Source: Shewanella gelidii
GTDB lineage: Bacteria; Pseudomonadota; Gammaproteobacteria; Enterobacterales; Shewanellaceae
NCBI RefSeq assembly: GCF_014647855.1
Contig: NZ_BMPZ01000013.1
Coordinates: 1 to 64,000, forward strand
Direction: 5' to 3'
DNA: 64,000 nt
Part shown: positions 1-7,423 of the stretch, piece by piece
Layout of the letters: each line of letters starts with the position of its first letter
Numbering within the stretch: position 1 is the first letter of the stretch
The notes under the pieces: model-generated
What the model was told of the DNA's origin: nothing
Databases searched by the model: none
What the model saw: the letters and a program-made list of their open reading frames with translations, nothing else
Program-made: the position numbers and the translations under genes

Positions 1-320
1 ACGCTTCCGATGGGGCGTCCCTTCCCCTCGAAAGCTAGCCAGACATCCATGTCTGGGCTTACGCCATTTACGCCAACACATTTCGGCAACTTCGATGGGG
101 AACCATCGCAACCTGAAGGTTAATCTCGGTACTCCGAGTGAAGTGAAATCGAAGAGACGATTAACCCGTACAAGCGCGGCTGTGGATTTCCAAAACAGGG
201 ACGTTTTGGTGAAGCCCTCAGGGACGAGTCTACGGCATTCCACAGAAGCGCTTGTGCAAAAGCCTGCGGCAAGCAATAGATTGGATTGAAGTTATGGCCT
301 TCAAACTGCCAATTTGATTA
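1..320. repeat. structured direct repeat, copy 1 (left end cut by window edge)
   Basis: This is the first copy of an element repeated at 477-796. Positions 1-126 are identical to 477-602, and the rest is similar with scattered substitutions. The sequence is full of short inverted repeats: CCAGACAT/ATGTCTGG at 39-56, CGATGG/CCATCG at 93-108, GGTTAATC/GATTAACC around 118-166 and CCAAAAC/GTTTTGG around 190-210. A 64-codon ORF is open in both copies, but most differences between copies change the amino acid, so I read the element as non-coding. I do not recognise the family. Confidence 0.75.
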
Positions 321-476
321 GCGGACAATTCAATTCCTTTTGGCCTCACGGCCAACCCAAGTCGTGGGTCTTCTACCCACACCTGACCAAGAGGGAAACA
401 ACAGCTTTCCCCTCTTGGATCTCCGAGCCGTCCCCATCTCGAAGTTGTTGTCCTCATGTTTATGGCAAAATGACTA
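321..476. other. spacer between the repeats, run of perfect hairpins
   Basis: No gene is supported. The stretch contains consecutive inverted repeats: GGCC/GGCC at about 343-354, GTGGGT/ACCCAC at about 364-380, and CCAAGAGGG with CCCCTCTTGG at about 388-419. Positions 432-447 are complementary, apart from a two-base bulge, to 563-576 inside repeat copy 2. The structured unit therefore probably begins within this spacer rather than exactly at 477. Confidence 0.5.
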
Positions 477-796
477 ACGCTTCCGATGGGGCGTCCCTTC
501 CCCTCGAAAGCTAGCCAGACATCCATGTCTGGGCTTACGCCATTTACGCCAACACATTTCGGCAACTTCGATGGGGAACCATCGCAACCTGAAGGTTAAT
601 CTGGGTATTCCGAATGAAGTGAATTCGAAGAGACGATTAACCCGTACAAGCGTGGCTGTGGATTTCCAAAACAGGGATGTTTTGGTGAAGCCTACATGGA
701 AGTATTTACGGCGTTCCACAGAAGCGGTTGTGCAAAAGCCTGCGGCAGGCAATAGGTTGGTTTGAGGTTATGGCTTTCAAATTGCCTAGTTGATTT
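477..796. repeat. structured direct repeat, copy 2
   Basis: This is the second copy of the element at 1-320, offset by 476 bp. It keeps the hairpin at 515-532 and the CCAAAAC/GTTTTGG stem, and its CAACTTCGATGGGG (563-576) can pair either locally with CCATCG or at long range with 432-447. Similarity to copy 1 ends near 796. The nearest integron core site lies about 230 bp further on. The function is unknown; a large non-coding RNA or an unclassified mobile repeat are the main options. Confidence 0.75.
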
Positions 797-1024
797 GAAT
801 ACAGCCATGAGTAACAAAAAATCACAGAGCACGACTAGTGTCAGCCCAAATTACCATTAATATGTAGCAATGCACAATTTACTAGTTAAACGTGCTCGTT
901 TTGTCTACACCACCTTGATATAGTGTATATAAATCAATGGCTTTTCAGAGCGATTCTTAGATAATAGGTTTATTAAATGTGCATGCGCGTTTCGTCAATA
1001 TACGCGCATGCGCACTATACAAAT
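797..1024. other. AT-rich leader of the cassette array with two inverted repeats
   Basis: No ORF is supported here. An imperfect inverted repeat pairs GAGCACG-ACTAGT (827-839) with ACTAGT-taaa-CGTGCTC (881-897). A second, stronger one around 974-1018 pairs TGTGCATGCGCG with CGCGCATGCGCA. It ends a few bases before the first cassette core site at 1025. This segment could be a divergent attI, a remnant of an earlier cassette, or the cassette promoter region. No integrase gene lies within it. Confidence 0.45.
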
Positions 1025-1034
1025 GTTAGAGCGC
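1025..1034 (+). other. integron core site at the left boundary of cassette 1
   Basis: GTTAGAGCGC here is the exact reverse complement of GCGCTCTAAC at 2692-2701. In an integrated cassette the first bases and the start of its own attC are complementary in this way. The recombination point is expected between G1025 and T1026. Confidence 0.8.
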
Positions 1035-1047
1035 AAAAGGAGTTCAG

Positions 1048-1899
1048 TTGCCATATACAATCCCAGTGTCATTCGATAAATTTATCGAAAGGATATCAAT
1101 TACAGGCAATCAGGCTGATACAGCAGAATCTCGATGTAAATCTATAGTCAATCTGTTGGATAAAGAATTTAATATATTAGAAGCCTTTCCCTTAGGTTCT
1201 TTAGTTAGTGGAACATCTTTGAGTGGGTTTGCAGATGCAGATGTAATGTTAGTCCTAAATTATGGAGCGCACGCTGAAAATAAGTCACCAACAGAATTCT
1301 TACAATCAGTACGTGATAAATTAAGTGAATATAACACTCGCATGGCTAAAAAAAATGGTCAAGCTGTGACACTGTATTTTAAAACTTGGCCTAGTGTGGA
1401 TATCGTTCCCGCATTCAGAGTTTCCGATAACGGAAGCTTCTATTGCTACAAAATACCAAATATGAATAACAACTCATGGATCGAAACGAGACCAAAAATT
1501 CATATTAACAACATGAAGCAAGCGTCTGAACAAAAAATTCATCTTGTTAAAATGATCAAAGAATGGAACAGAAAACATTCTTCATATTTATCATCCTTTC
1601 ATATCGAGGTTATGGCATTAAGCTATGATAATTTTTATAGCGATTATGCTTGGCATGTATTTCAGTTTTTTGAGCACATGCATACAGAAATACAAGAATA
1701 CATTCCATCTCCATCTGGGCTTGATGGTTATGTAGATGATTGTTTAAGTTATTCTGACAGGCTAGAAGCAAGCAATAGAATTGAAACTGCGTTGGGTAAA
1801 AGTCGTGATGCTTGGTCTGCTCATTACAATAACAACGACAAAGAATCTATTGAAAAATTTGGCAAATTATTTGGAGATAGGTTTCCTTCATATGGCTAG
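1048..1899 (+). CDS. CD-NTase (cGAS/DncV-like nucleotidyltransferase), CBASS cyclase
   Basis: This is a 283-residue SMODS-type nucleotidyltransferase predicted to make a cyclic oligonucleotide alarm signal after phage infection. The Pol-beta core is visible: Gly50-Ser51 in LGSLVSG, the metal-binding pair Asp63/Asp65 in FADADVML, and a third acid, Asp118, in VDIVPAF. The C-terminal helical half has the WNRKH...LSSFHIEVMA segment common in the family. The start is TTG, because the first in-frame ATG lies beyond the active-site acids; AGGAG sits five bases upstream. The gene overlaps the next one by 8 bp in an integron cassette. No Cap2 (E1/E2) or Cap3 (JAB) gene is present, which points to type I CBASS. 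The nucleotide product cannot be read from the sequence. Confidence 0.88.
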   Translation: MPYTIPVSFDKFIERISITGNQADTAESRCKSIVNLLDKEFNILEAFPLGSLVSGTSLSGFADADVMLVLNYGAHAENKSPTEFLQSVRDKLSEYNTRMAKKNGQAVTLYFKTWPSVDIVPAFRVSDNGSFYCYKIPNMNNNSWIETRPKIHINNMKQASEQKIHLVKMIKEWNRKHSSYLSSFHIEVMALSYDNFYSDYAWHVFQFFEHMHTEIQEYIPSPSGLDGYVDDCLSYSDRLEASNRIETALGKSRDAWSAHYNNNDKESIEKFGKLFGDRFPSYG

Positions 1900-2692
1900 T
1901 ATTCAAAGTTTATCAAGCGCTGTTTTAGATAATGCAAAGAAGTATTCGAAATACGAAAATTTGCTGCATTTAGTAACTTTTATATGCGCTGCATCGTCAA
2001 TTTTTCTTGCAGGTAACTGGTTGTATGTTGTCGCTTTAATAGCAATAACTTCAGAGTTTTCTTCATGGCTGCTATCAAAAACTACTAATAGTAAAAAGTC
2101 ACTAGGCCAAGAACTGATTAGGTTAAATATAATTCAAAAGTCCTATGGCTCAGATATGTCTGTAGACTTAGCTTACTTAAAAAGTAAAGTGACAACCGAT
2201 GAGTTCAAAAATGCTGGTAAGTTTGAAAATACTGATTATTACGCTACAGATGATTTTGAACCAGAGGTAAGGTTAGTAGAAATAATTCAAGAGAGTTGTT
2301 TTTGGTCGCAACACTTATATCAAGCTTGTAAACAAAGAGCTATTAGAAACTCAATCCTGTTAGCAGTATTGATTATTGCTTTAGTTGTCACAGGCTTATC
2401 AGTTACTTCAACTGATGCTAACTATTCCGTACCTAGATTAGCTCTTTTGTTTTTAATGTTTTTCCCTTTATGGAATGGCATTGATAAAGCTATTAGTTTT
2501 GGTCACGCGACGTCAAAACTTACAAGTATCGATCAACAACTAGGTGCTGCAAAATTAGCAACTCCTAATCTATTGTCATTATTTGCAGAATATAATGTTA
2601 TTACGTCTAATACGCCTTTGATTCCGCAAAAAGTATTTGAATCAGAACAAGAAAAGCTAAATACATTATGGGCTGAAAGAGTTGCTAAGTAG
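1892..2692 (+). CDS. four-TM membrane protein, probable CBASS effector (SLATT/S-4TM-like)
   Basis: This protein has 266 residues. Two hydrophobic helices lie near the N-terminus (about residues 25-60) and two more at about 150-170 and 183-200. A soluble middle part contains the motif EIIQESCFWSQHLY. This layout matches the membrane effectors placed beside CD-NTases, which are thought to bind the cyclic nucleotide and permeabilise the inner membrane so that the infected cell dies. The ATG at 1892 overlaps the cyclase stop by 8 bp, so translation is probably coupled. A longer reading from 1781 would overlap the cyclase by 119 bp and is unlikely. The stop codon lies at the edge of the attC. Assignment to a specific Cap family is inference. 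Confidence 0.75.
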   Translation: MASIQSLSSAVLDNAKKYSKYENLLHLVTFICAASSIFLAGNWLYVVALIAITSEFSSWLLSKTTNSKKSLGQELIRLNIIQKSYGSDMSVDLAYLKSKVTTDEFKNAGKFENTDYYATDDFEPEVRLVEIIQESCFWSQHLYQACKQRAIRNSILLAVLIIALVVTGLSVTSTDANYSVPRLALLFLMFFPLWNGIDKAISFGHATSKLTSIDQQLGAAKLATPNLLSLFAEYNVITSNTPLIPQKVFESEQEKLNTLWAERVAK

Positions 2693-2694
2693 CG

Positions 2695-2795
2695 CTCTAA
2701 CAAGTCATTCAAGCAGGACAAAAAACAGCTGGTTTTTGCTCGTGCCTCGCTAATTTTAACCAGCTATTTTATTGCCTCTTAATGAGGCGTTAAAT
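2695..2795 (+). other. attC recombination site of cassette 1 (VCR-like)
   Basis: The site runs from CTCTAAC to GTTAAAT (G2789, T2790). Inside, CAGCTGGTT pairs with AACCAGCT, and the ends carry the TAACAAGTC and AATGAGGCGTTA blocks typical of Vibrio/Alteromonadales superintegron repeats. The stop codon of the effector gene overlaps its left end, as is usual in compact cassettes. Confidence 0.9.
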
Positions 2796-2807
2796 GGCTC
2801 AGGGAGT

Positions 2808-4067
2808 ATGCCGTTGAATCGGAATCAAAGAGTAGAGCTAGCTTTTGATTTTATGCTAGCAAAAGAGAAAGCAGGAGAAGCTTTTACAATGGCTGAGCTT
2901 GCAGAAGCATCAGGCTGGGCACTTAGTAGTTGTCGTACATATCCGACTAAAAGGTGGCATCAATTCGTTCAAAAAGATGGTAGTCAATATACCTCTACAG
3001 GCCTTATCTATTTGAGTAAAGACGAATTTAGTCTTATACACTCACAAAAACTACAAGATCCAAATAACCAATCTTCTAAGAGCATACTACTTCACAAAGC
3101 AAGAGAATTCGCACTATTAGCTGTATCAACATACAACAATCCTTATACAGAATTTAAGACGTATGGCTTCATTGTAAATATTGTTATTGCTTACACAGCA
3201 CTCTTTCATGCTATTTTCGAGAAAAAATCGGAAAACTACTTCTATCTCGATGATGAAGGAAACCCTAGACTGATTGATGGTGAAGAAAAAGCTTGGGAAT
3301 TATCTCGTTGTTGCAGTGAATATTGGGGCGGTCAAGAAAACCCAGAAACCAAAAACTTGAATTTTCTAATTGGACTCAGAAATAAGATTGAACATAGAAG
3401 TTTACCTGCGGTTGATCTTGCTACTAGCGGTGAATGTCAGTCCGCGCTAAATAATTTTGAGTATTTATTAGTTGAAGAGTTCGGCGATAGTCATGCACTA
3501 ATGGCAAGACTGGCAATTGCTATGCAGTTAACACGAACATCAGAACAAGCTCAATTGGAGGCATTAAAGCAATTTCAAACTGAAAACTATCGAGTTGTTC
3601 GTGAGTATATGGAAACATATAAAGATGATTTATCAGATGAAGTATTGGAGAGTCAAAAATATAGAATAAGAGCTTTCTTAGTCCCCAAACTAGGAAATCA
3701 TGCAAAGTCAGCTGATTTAGCCGTTGAGTTCATAAATGTTAATAAACTCAACGATGATGAAATGGAAAACTATGAACAAGGTGTAGCTTTTATTAAAGGT
3801 ATTGAATCTCCATTTAAATTAAAACCTAGTAAAGTTGTGCCAATCGTAAAAGAAAAGATAAAGGACTTTAATCCTACTTTGCACACAAAGTGTTGGAAGT
3901 TTTACAATGCTAGACCACGTGAACTTGTCACCACTTATAAAGGTGAATATGCGGCATATGTTGAAGGGTTCGACGGTTACTTATATTCACGTCGTTGGGC
4001 TGACTTTTTAATTAGGCAATTAAAAAACAAAGAAGAACTTGCAAGGGTGCGCAGACAAGCCATTTAA
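2808..4067 (+). CDS. DUF3644-like protein with N-terminal HTH and HEPN-type RxxxxH motif
   Basis: This is a 419-residue protein, the only gene of integron cassette 2. Residues about 15-50 look like a helix-turn-helix (FTMAELAEASGWALSSCR). Residues about 90-200 resemble the DUF3644 domain, including HKAREFALLAV, TALFHAIFE and LRNKIEHR. The last contains Arg191 and His196 in the R-x4-H spacing used by HEPN ribonucleases. A toxin or anti-phage RNase role is an inference from this motif and from the CBASS cassette next door. The start is uncertain: the ATG at 2808 follows AGGGAG by one base, while the TTG at 2814 has better spacing. An earlier TTG at 2772 lies inside the attC and is rejected. Confidence 0.75.
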   Translation: MPLNRNQRVELAFDFMLAKEKAGEAFTMAELAEASGWALSSCRTYPTKRWHQFVQKDGSQYTSTGLIYLSKDEFSLIHSQKLQDPNNQSSKSILLHKAREFALLAVSTYNNPYTEFKTYGFIVNIVIAYTALFHAIFEKKSENYFYLDDEGNPRLIDGEEKAWELSRCCSEYWGGQENPETKNLNFLIGLRNKIEHRSLPAVDLATSGECQSALNNFEYLLVEEFGDSHALMARLAIAMQLTRTSEQAQLEALKQFQTENYRVVREYMETYKDDLSDEVLESQKYRIRAFLVPKLGNHAKSADLAVEFINVNKLNDDEMENYEQGVAFIKGIESPFKLKPSKVVPIVKEKIKDFNPTLHTKCWKFYNARPRELVTTYKGEYAAYVEGFDGYLYSRRWADFLIRQLKNKEELARVRRQAI

Positions 4068-4161
4068 CAAGTCGTTCAAAAGGACAAAAAACAGTTGGCT
4101 TTTGCTCCTTCGTCGCTAATTTTAGCCAACTATTTTGTTGCCTCTTAACGAGGCGTGAACC
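4062..4161 (+). other. attC recombination site of cassette 2, degenerate right core
   Basis: GCCATTTAAC (4059-4068) is the exact complement of GTTAAATGGC at the start of cassette 2 (2789-2798). The inner stem is AGTTGGCT/AGCCAACT. The right end reads GCGTGAACC instead of GCGTTRRRY, so the last core site is mutated. No further cassette follows, consistent with the distal end of the array. Confidence 0.85.
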
Positions 4162-4254
4162 ATTTGGGGTGTTTGTATTAGCGCAGCGAAATGCTGCATC
4201 GTTTCTCTAACAGCGAACTTAACTCATTATTCTTAAGCATTGGCAAGTGCATTG

Positions 4255-4289
4255 AAAACGCCCACAGGCCTTGGCAAAGTCTGTGGGCG
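4255..4289 (-). terminator. rho-independent terminator of the isochorismatase-family gene
   Basis: The stem CGCCCACAG/CTGTGGGCG spans 4259-4267 and 4281-4289, followed on the minus strand by TTTT. It lies directly downstream of the minus-strand hydrolase gene. The interval 4162-4315 otherwise holds nothing recognisable. Confidence 0.75.
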
Positions 4290-4315
4290 TCTTTATAACT
4301 GCTCTACTTTTAATT

Positions 4316-4858
4316 CTACTTAATAATCTTCAACAGCTTTTTAAAGCGCTCGCCTTGGGCTTCATGCTGCAATTCAAATAGTAAGGTTTCTAACCCAGTA
4401 ACTTGTGCGCCTTTGGCTTGCATCATTTGAATGCCTAGGTTTTTATTCTCAGCAGTTCGTGAAGACACACAATCAGAGACCACATGCAGGTTAAATCCTT
4501 GATCGATCAGATCAGAGCAGGTTTGATAGACGCAAATATGCGCTTCAATGCCAGCAATTATAATGTTTTTACGACCAAGTTCGGCCAATTGATTACGAAA
4601 AGCTTCGCAAGGCCATGCACTAAAGTGATGCTTGGCGATGGGGCTGCTTGTTTGCGCGAGCAAAGAATTTAAAGGTTCTGCGGTTGCACCAAGCTTGTCG
4701 GGGAGTTGTTCAAGCCAAACGATAGGCATCTCAAAAAGCTGCGCACCTAAAATAAGCCCGGTGAGCTTATTATGCAGTGATTCGGTTTGGTGCATAATTT
4801 GTGCGAGCTTACCTTGTACGTCAATAAAGACAATGACAGACTCTTCTGGCTTTAGCAT
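4316..4858 (-). CDS. isochorismatase-family cysteine hydrolase
   Basis: This is a 180-residue cytoplasmic hydrolase of the isochorismatase/YcaC superfamily. The expected triad is visible: Asp13 in VIVFIDVQ, Lys76 in SPIAKHHFSAW and nucleophile Cys109 in GIEAHICVYQT. The real substrate is not evident; members act on amides, isochorismate or related small molecules. It is a single-gene unit transcribed toward the integron end, divergent from glnK, with its own terminator. Confidence 0.85.
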   Translation of the reverse strand: MLKPEESVIVFIDVQGKLAQIMHQTESLHNKLTGLILGAQLFEMPIVWLEQLPDKLGATAEPLNSLLAQTSSPIAKHHFSAWPCEAFRNQLAELGRKNIIIAGIEAHICVYQTCSDLIDQGFNLHVVSDCVSSRTAENKNLGIQMMQAKGAQVTGLETLLFELQHEAQGERFKKLLKIIK

Positions 4859-4991
4859 TCCTTTCCCCTAAGTGATTCCTGCTTTTTCATAGTTAATCAT
4901 TTGTTCCCCCTGTTCGCCAAGCAGAACAGTTAAAAAACTAGACCAAAGTCTGTTTTGGACGCTGCTTCGTTGTGCGCTGGATTGTGGCAAT

Positions 4992-5008
4992 TGCACAAGT
5001 TTGGTGCG
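4992..5008 (+). promoter_or_regulatory. NtrC (GlnG) binding site
   Basis: TGCACAAGTTTGGTGCG matches the enteric NtrC consensus TGCACCA-N3-TGGTGCA at 12 of 14 defined positions. It lies 137 bp upstream of glnK and 63 bp upstream of a sigma54-like promoter, the usual enhancer arrangement for glnK-amtB. Confidence 0.75.
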
Positions 5009-5071
5009 TTAGTCAATTGGTTTTATCGAGCTCAATTTGTTATCTCTTTGTATTTAAAGGGTATTTAATGT

Positions 5072-5087
5072 TGGCCTAACACTTGAA
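5072..5087 (+). promoter_or_regulatory. sigma54-like promoter of glnK-amtB
   Basis: TGGCCTAACACTTGAA has the GG doublet and TTG block with correct spacing for the RpoN consensus TGGCAC-N5-TTGCA. The -12 element is GA rather than GC, so it is an imperfect match. The NtrC site upstream supports the call. Confidence 0.55.
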
Positions 5088-5144
5088 TTGTCAGTGTAAG
5101 CAATAAATTAACAATTACAAGATTCGAAGGCTCGGGAGGTCTAG

Positions 5145-5483
5145 ATGAAATTAGTCAGTGCGATTATCAAGCCATTTAAACTTGATGATGTTCGAGAAGC
5201 CATTGCGGCAATCGGCGTTGAAGGGATAACGGTAACAGAAGTTAAAGGATTTGGCAGACAAAAGGGGCATACCGAGTTATATCGTGGCGCTGAATATCAG
5301 GTCGATTTTTTACCGAAGGTGAAAATCGAAATCGCAACGAGCTCCGATAGTGTTGACTTGCTCATTGAGGCAATCACGAAAGCGGCACATACCGGCAAAA
5401 TTGGTGACGGTAAGATTTTTGTAACTGCACTTGAGCAAGCAGTGCGTATTCGTACTGGCGAACTAGATAGCGAAGCACTTTAG
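5145..5483 (+). CDS. glnK: nitrogen regulatory protein P-II
   Basis: This is a 112-residue P-II signal protein that reports glutamine/2-oxoglutarate status and gates the ammonium channel. It starts with the family signature KLVSAIIKPFKLDDV, has the uridylylation site Tyr51 in the T-loop RGAEYQVDF, and the second signature TGKIGDGKIFV. It lies 6 bp upstream of amtB, the conserved pairing that favours GlnK over GlnB. A GGGAGG Shine-Dalgarno precedes the ATG. NtrC and sigma54 sites upstream indicate induction under nitrogen limitation. Confidence 0.93.
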   Translation: MKLVSAIIKPFKLDDVREAIAAIGVEGITVTEVKGFGRQKGHTELYRGAEYQVDFLPKVKIEIATSSDSVDLLIEAITKAAHTGKIGDGKIFVTALEQAVRIRTGELDSEAL

Positions 5484-5489
5484 GAGACG

Positions 5490-6743
5490 ATGATGGAAGA
5501 ATTAACAAAACTGGGGCTAACGGTCACTGAACTGCGTTTTGCTCTCGACACTTTTTATTTTTTGATTTCAGGCGCGTTAGTCATGTGGATGGCTGCGGGT
5601 TTTGCCATGCTAGAGGCGGGTTTGGTTCGCTCAAAAAACACCACTGAAATTCTAACCAAGAACGTTTGTTTATACTCTATAGCCTGTGTGATGTATCTGA
5701 TTGTGGGATACAACATTATGTATGTGGATAACCCAGAAGCGGGCTGGTTACCTTCTTTAGGTAGCCTTATTGGTACCCAAGCGGGTGATGCGGACCATGC
5801 ATTAGAATCAGATTTCTTCTTCCAGGTTGTTTTCGTTGCCACTGCAATGTCAATTGTATCTGGTGCGGTAGCTGAGCGTATGAAACTTTGGGCCTTCCTA
5901 ATCTTCTCTGTTGTGATGACTGGCTTCATCTACCCAGTAGAAGGTTACTGGACTTGGGGTGGCGGTTTCGTCAGTGATGCTGGTTTCGTTGACTTTGCTG
6001 GTAGTGGTATTGTTCACATGGCGGGTGCTGCTGCAGCGATTGCTGGTGTGCTTTTACTTGGACCTCGTAAAGGAAAGTATGGGGCAAACGGCCAAGTTAA
6101 CCCGATTCCTGGTTCAAACTTGCCACTAGCAACTCTCGGTATGTTTATTCTTTGGATGGGTTGGTTTGGATTCAACGGTGGTTCACAGCTACTTGTATCG
6201 GATGCTGAAAATGCTTCAGCAGTTGCAAAGATTTTTGTAAACACTAACTCTGCAGCAGCGTTCGGCGCGGTTTCGGCTCTGATTGTTTGTCGCCTTGTGT
6301 GGGGTAAAGCGGATTTAACGATGATTTTGAACGGTGCGCTTGCTGGTTTGGTTGCGATTACTGCTGATCCATTGTCACCTTCATTGATTGTTTCGGGTGT
6401 GATTGGTTTGCTTGCTGGTGCGTTAGTTATCTTCTCGATTGTTGCCTTTGATAAAATCAAAATTGATGACCCAGTAGGTGCAATTTCAGTTCACGGTGTC
6501 GCGGGTCTGTTTGGATTGATTTTGGTACCCGTTTCAAATGCAGATGCAACATTAACTGGTCAGCTATTTGGCGCAGGCGTTATCTTTACTTGGGTCTTCC
6601 TTGCTTCACTTGCAGTATGGTTTGTTTTGAAAATGACCATGGGCATTCGAGTTAGTGATGAAGAAGAGTACAACGGTATGGATGTATCTGACTGTGGTGT
6701 GGACGCGTACCCTGAGTTTGTGACGGTTAAATCTGGCGGATAA
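5490..6743 (+). CDS. amtB: ammonium transporter
   Basis: This is a 417-residue Amt/Rh channel protein with about eleven membrane helices that conducts ammonium into the cell and is blocked by GlnK. Typical segments include ALVMWMAAGFAMLEAGLVRSK near the N-terminus, VHMAGAAAAIAG with a conserved His, and VHGVAGLFG with the second conserved His near residue 335. Two adjacent ATGs (5490, 5493) are possible; the second is better spaced from AGGAG. A strong terminator follows. Confidence 0.95.
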   Translation: MMEELTKLGLTVTELRFALDTFYFLISGALVMWMAAGFAMLEAGLVRSKNTTEILTKNVCLYSIACVMYLIVGYNIMYVDNPEAGWLPSLGSLIGTQAGDADHALESDFFFQVVFVATAMSIVSGAVAERMKLWAFLIFSVVMTGFIYPVEGYWTWGGGFVSDAGFVDFAGSGIVHMAGAAAAIAGVLLLGPRKGKYGANGQVNPIPGSNLPLATLGMFILWMGWFGFNGGSQLLVSDAENASAVAKIFVNTNSAAAFGAVSALIVCRLVWGKADLTMILNGALAGLVAITADPLSPSLIVSGVIGLLAGALVIFSIVAFDKIKIDDPVGAISVHGVAGLFGLILVPVSNADATLTGQLFGAGVIFTWVFLASLAVWFVLKMTMGIRVSDEEEYNGMDVSDCGVDAYPEFVTVKSGG

Positions 6744-6808
6744 CAAGTTGGAAGTGAGCGCTGACTTCGGTAGCACTATAACGACTTAATATTCACCTGT
6801 AGTAAAGA

Positions 6809-6845
6809 AAACCAGCTTCTAGTATTAGAAGCTGGTTTTTGTTTT
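6809..6845 (+). terminator. rho-independent terminator of glnK-amtB
   Basis: AACCAGCTTCT and AGAAGCTGGTT form the stem with a short loop, followed by TTTTTGTTTT. Confidence 0.9.
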
Positions 6846-7423
6846 GAAAGTTGTAATGCACCGCACTGACTGTACTTTTCGCCGTGCTCTGTTTTGATCC
6901 AATTTTGCGTTTGTTGTGGGCGTTGAACTTAACGTTAATCTCATGAGTGCACTATTGATGTGCGCAGTGGTCTAGACATTCGGACAGGAGCATTTGCGCT
7001 TCGTTTAAATTGCTTGTATCCCAATGTTGGAGCAGAAAATGTTGCTAGAGCGTTGAGCTCGTTTGGTGGTATGACGAAACAGACAGTGGGCGTTGGCGTC
7101 ATTCTTTTTTCGATTGTTCGTGCTTCGGTTGTCGCTTTAATGGAGGGAGCGCGAGGATTTGATGCTTTTAGGGGCACCTGCCGTGGGTGCAGGTCATTAC
7201 GTTGTGTTATTTCGGTAGCATTCTAGTTCACATTTGGCGCAATAGTGCTACATTTTAAACATTCCTATATTATGTTTTTCACCTTTGTATATGATACTTA
7301 AGGGTAAATGTGGAGTTGTTCACGAATTAGAAGTAAGCCCAATTGTTTCATGTTGCGATCACATTGATCTCGAAAATCTGCCTGTATACTGAGCAATAAT
7401 TCGCAGATGTACGAGATGAAACC
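6846..7423. other. intergenic region without a supported gene
   Basis: Short overlapping ORFs occur on both strands (about 6941-7226), but none has a recognisable domain, convincing start or coding-like composition. A small hairpin with ACCTGC/GCAGGT arms lies near 7175-7195. The last 100 bp before 7424 are presumably the promoter region of the ToxR-like gene and include GCGATCACATTGATC near 7355. Confidence 0.5.

Noticed and set aside
95..289. 64-codon ORF repeated at 571-765
   Set aside because: The copies differ mostly by amino-acid-changing substitutions, the sequence is full of hairpins and no domain is recognised, so it is treated as part of a non-coding repeat.
230..565. 111-codon minus-strand ORF across the repeat spacer
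   Set aside because: It spans the junction of repeat and spacer hairpins, has no recognisable domain and no ribosome binding site.
827..897. Inverted repeat considered as an attC site
   Set aside because: It has a GTTAAAC-like right core at 885, but there is no complementary RYYYAAC at the left arm and the inner structure does not match the other attC sites.
6941..7226. Overlapping ORFs on both strands
   Set aside because: Neither frame shows a domain, a plausible start or coding-like composition.
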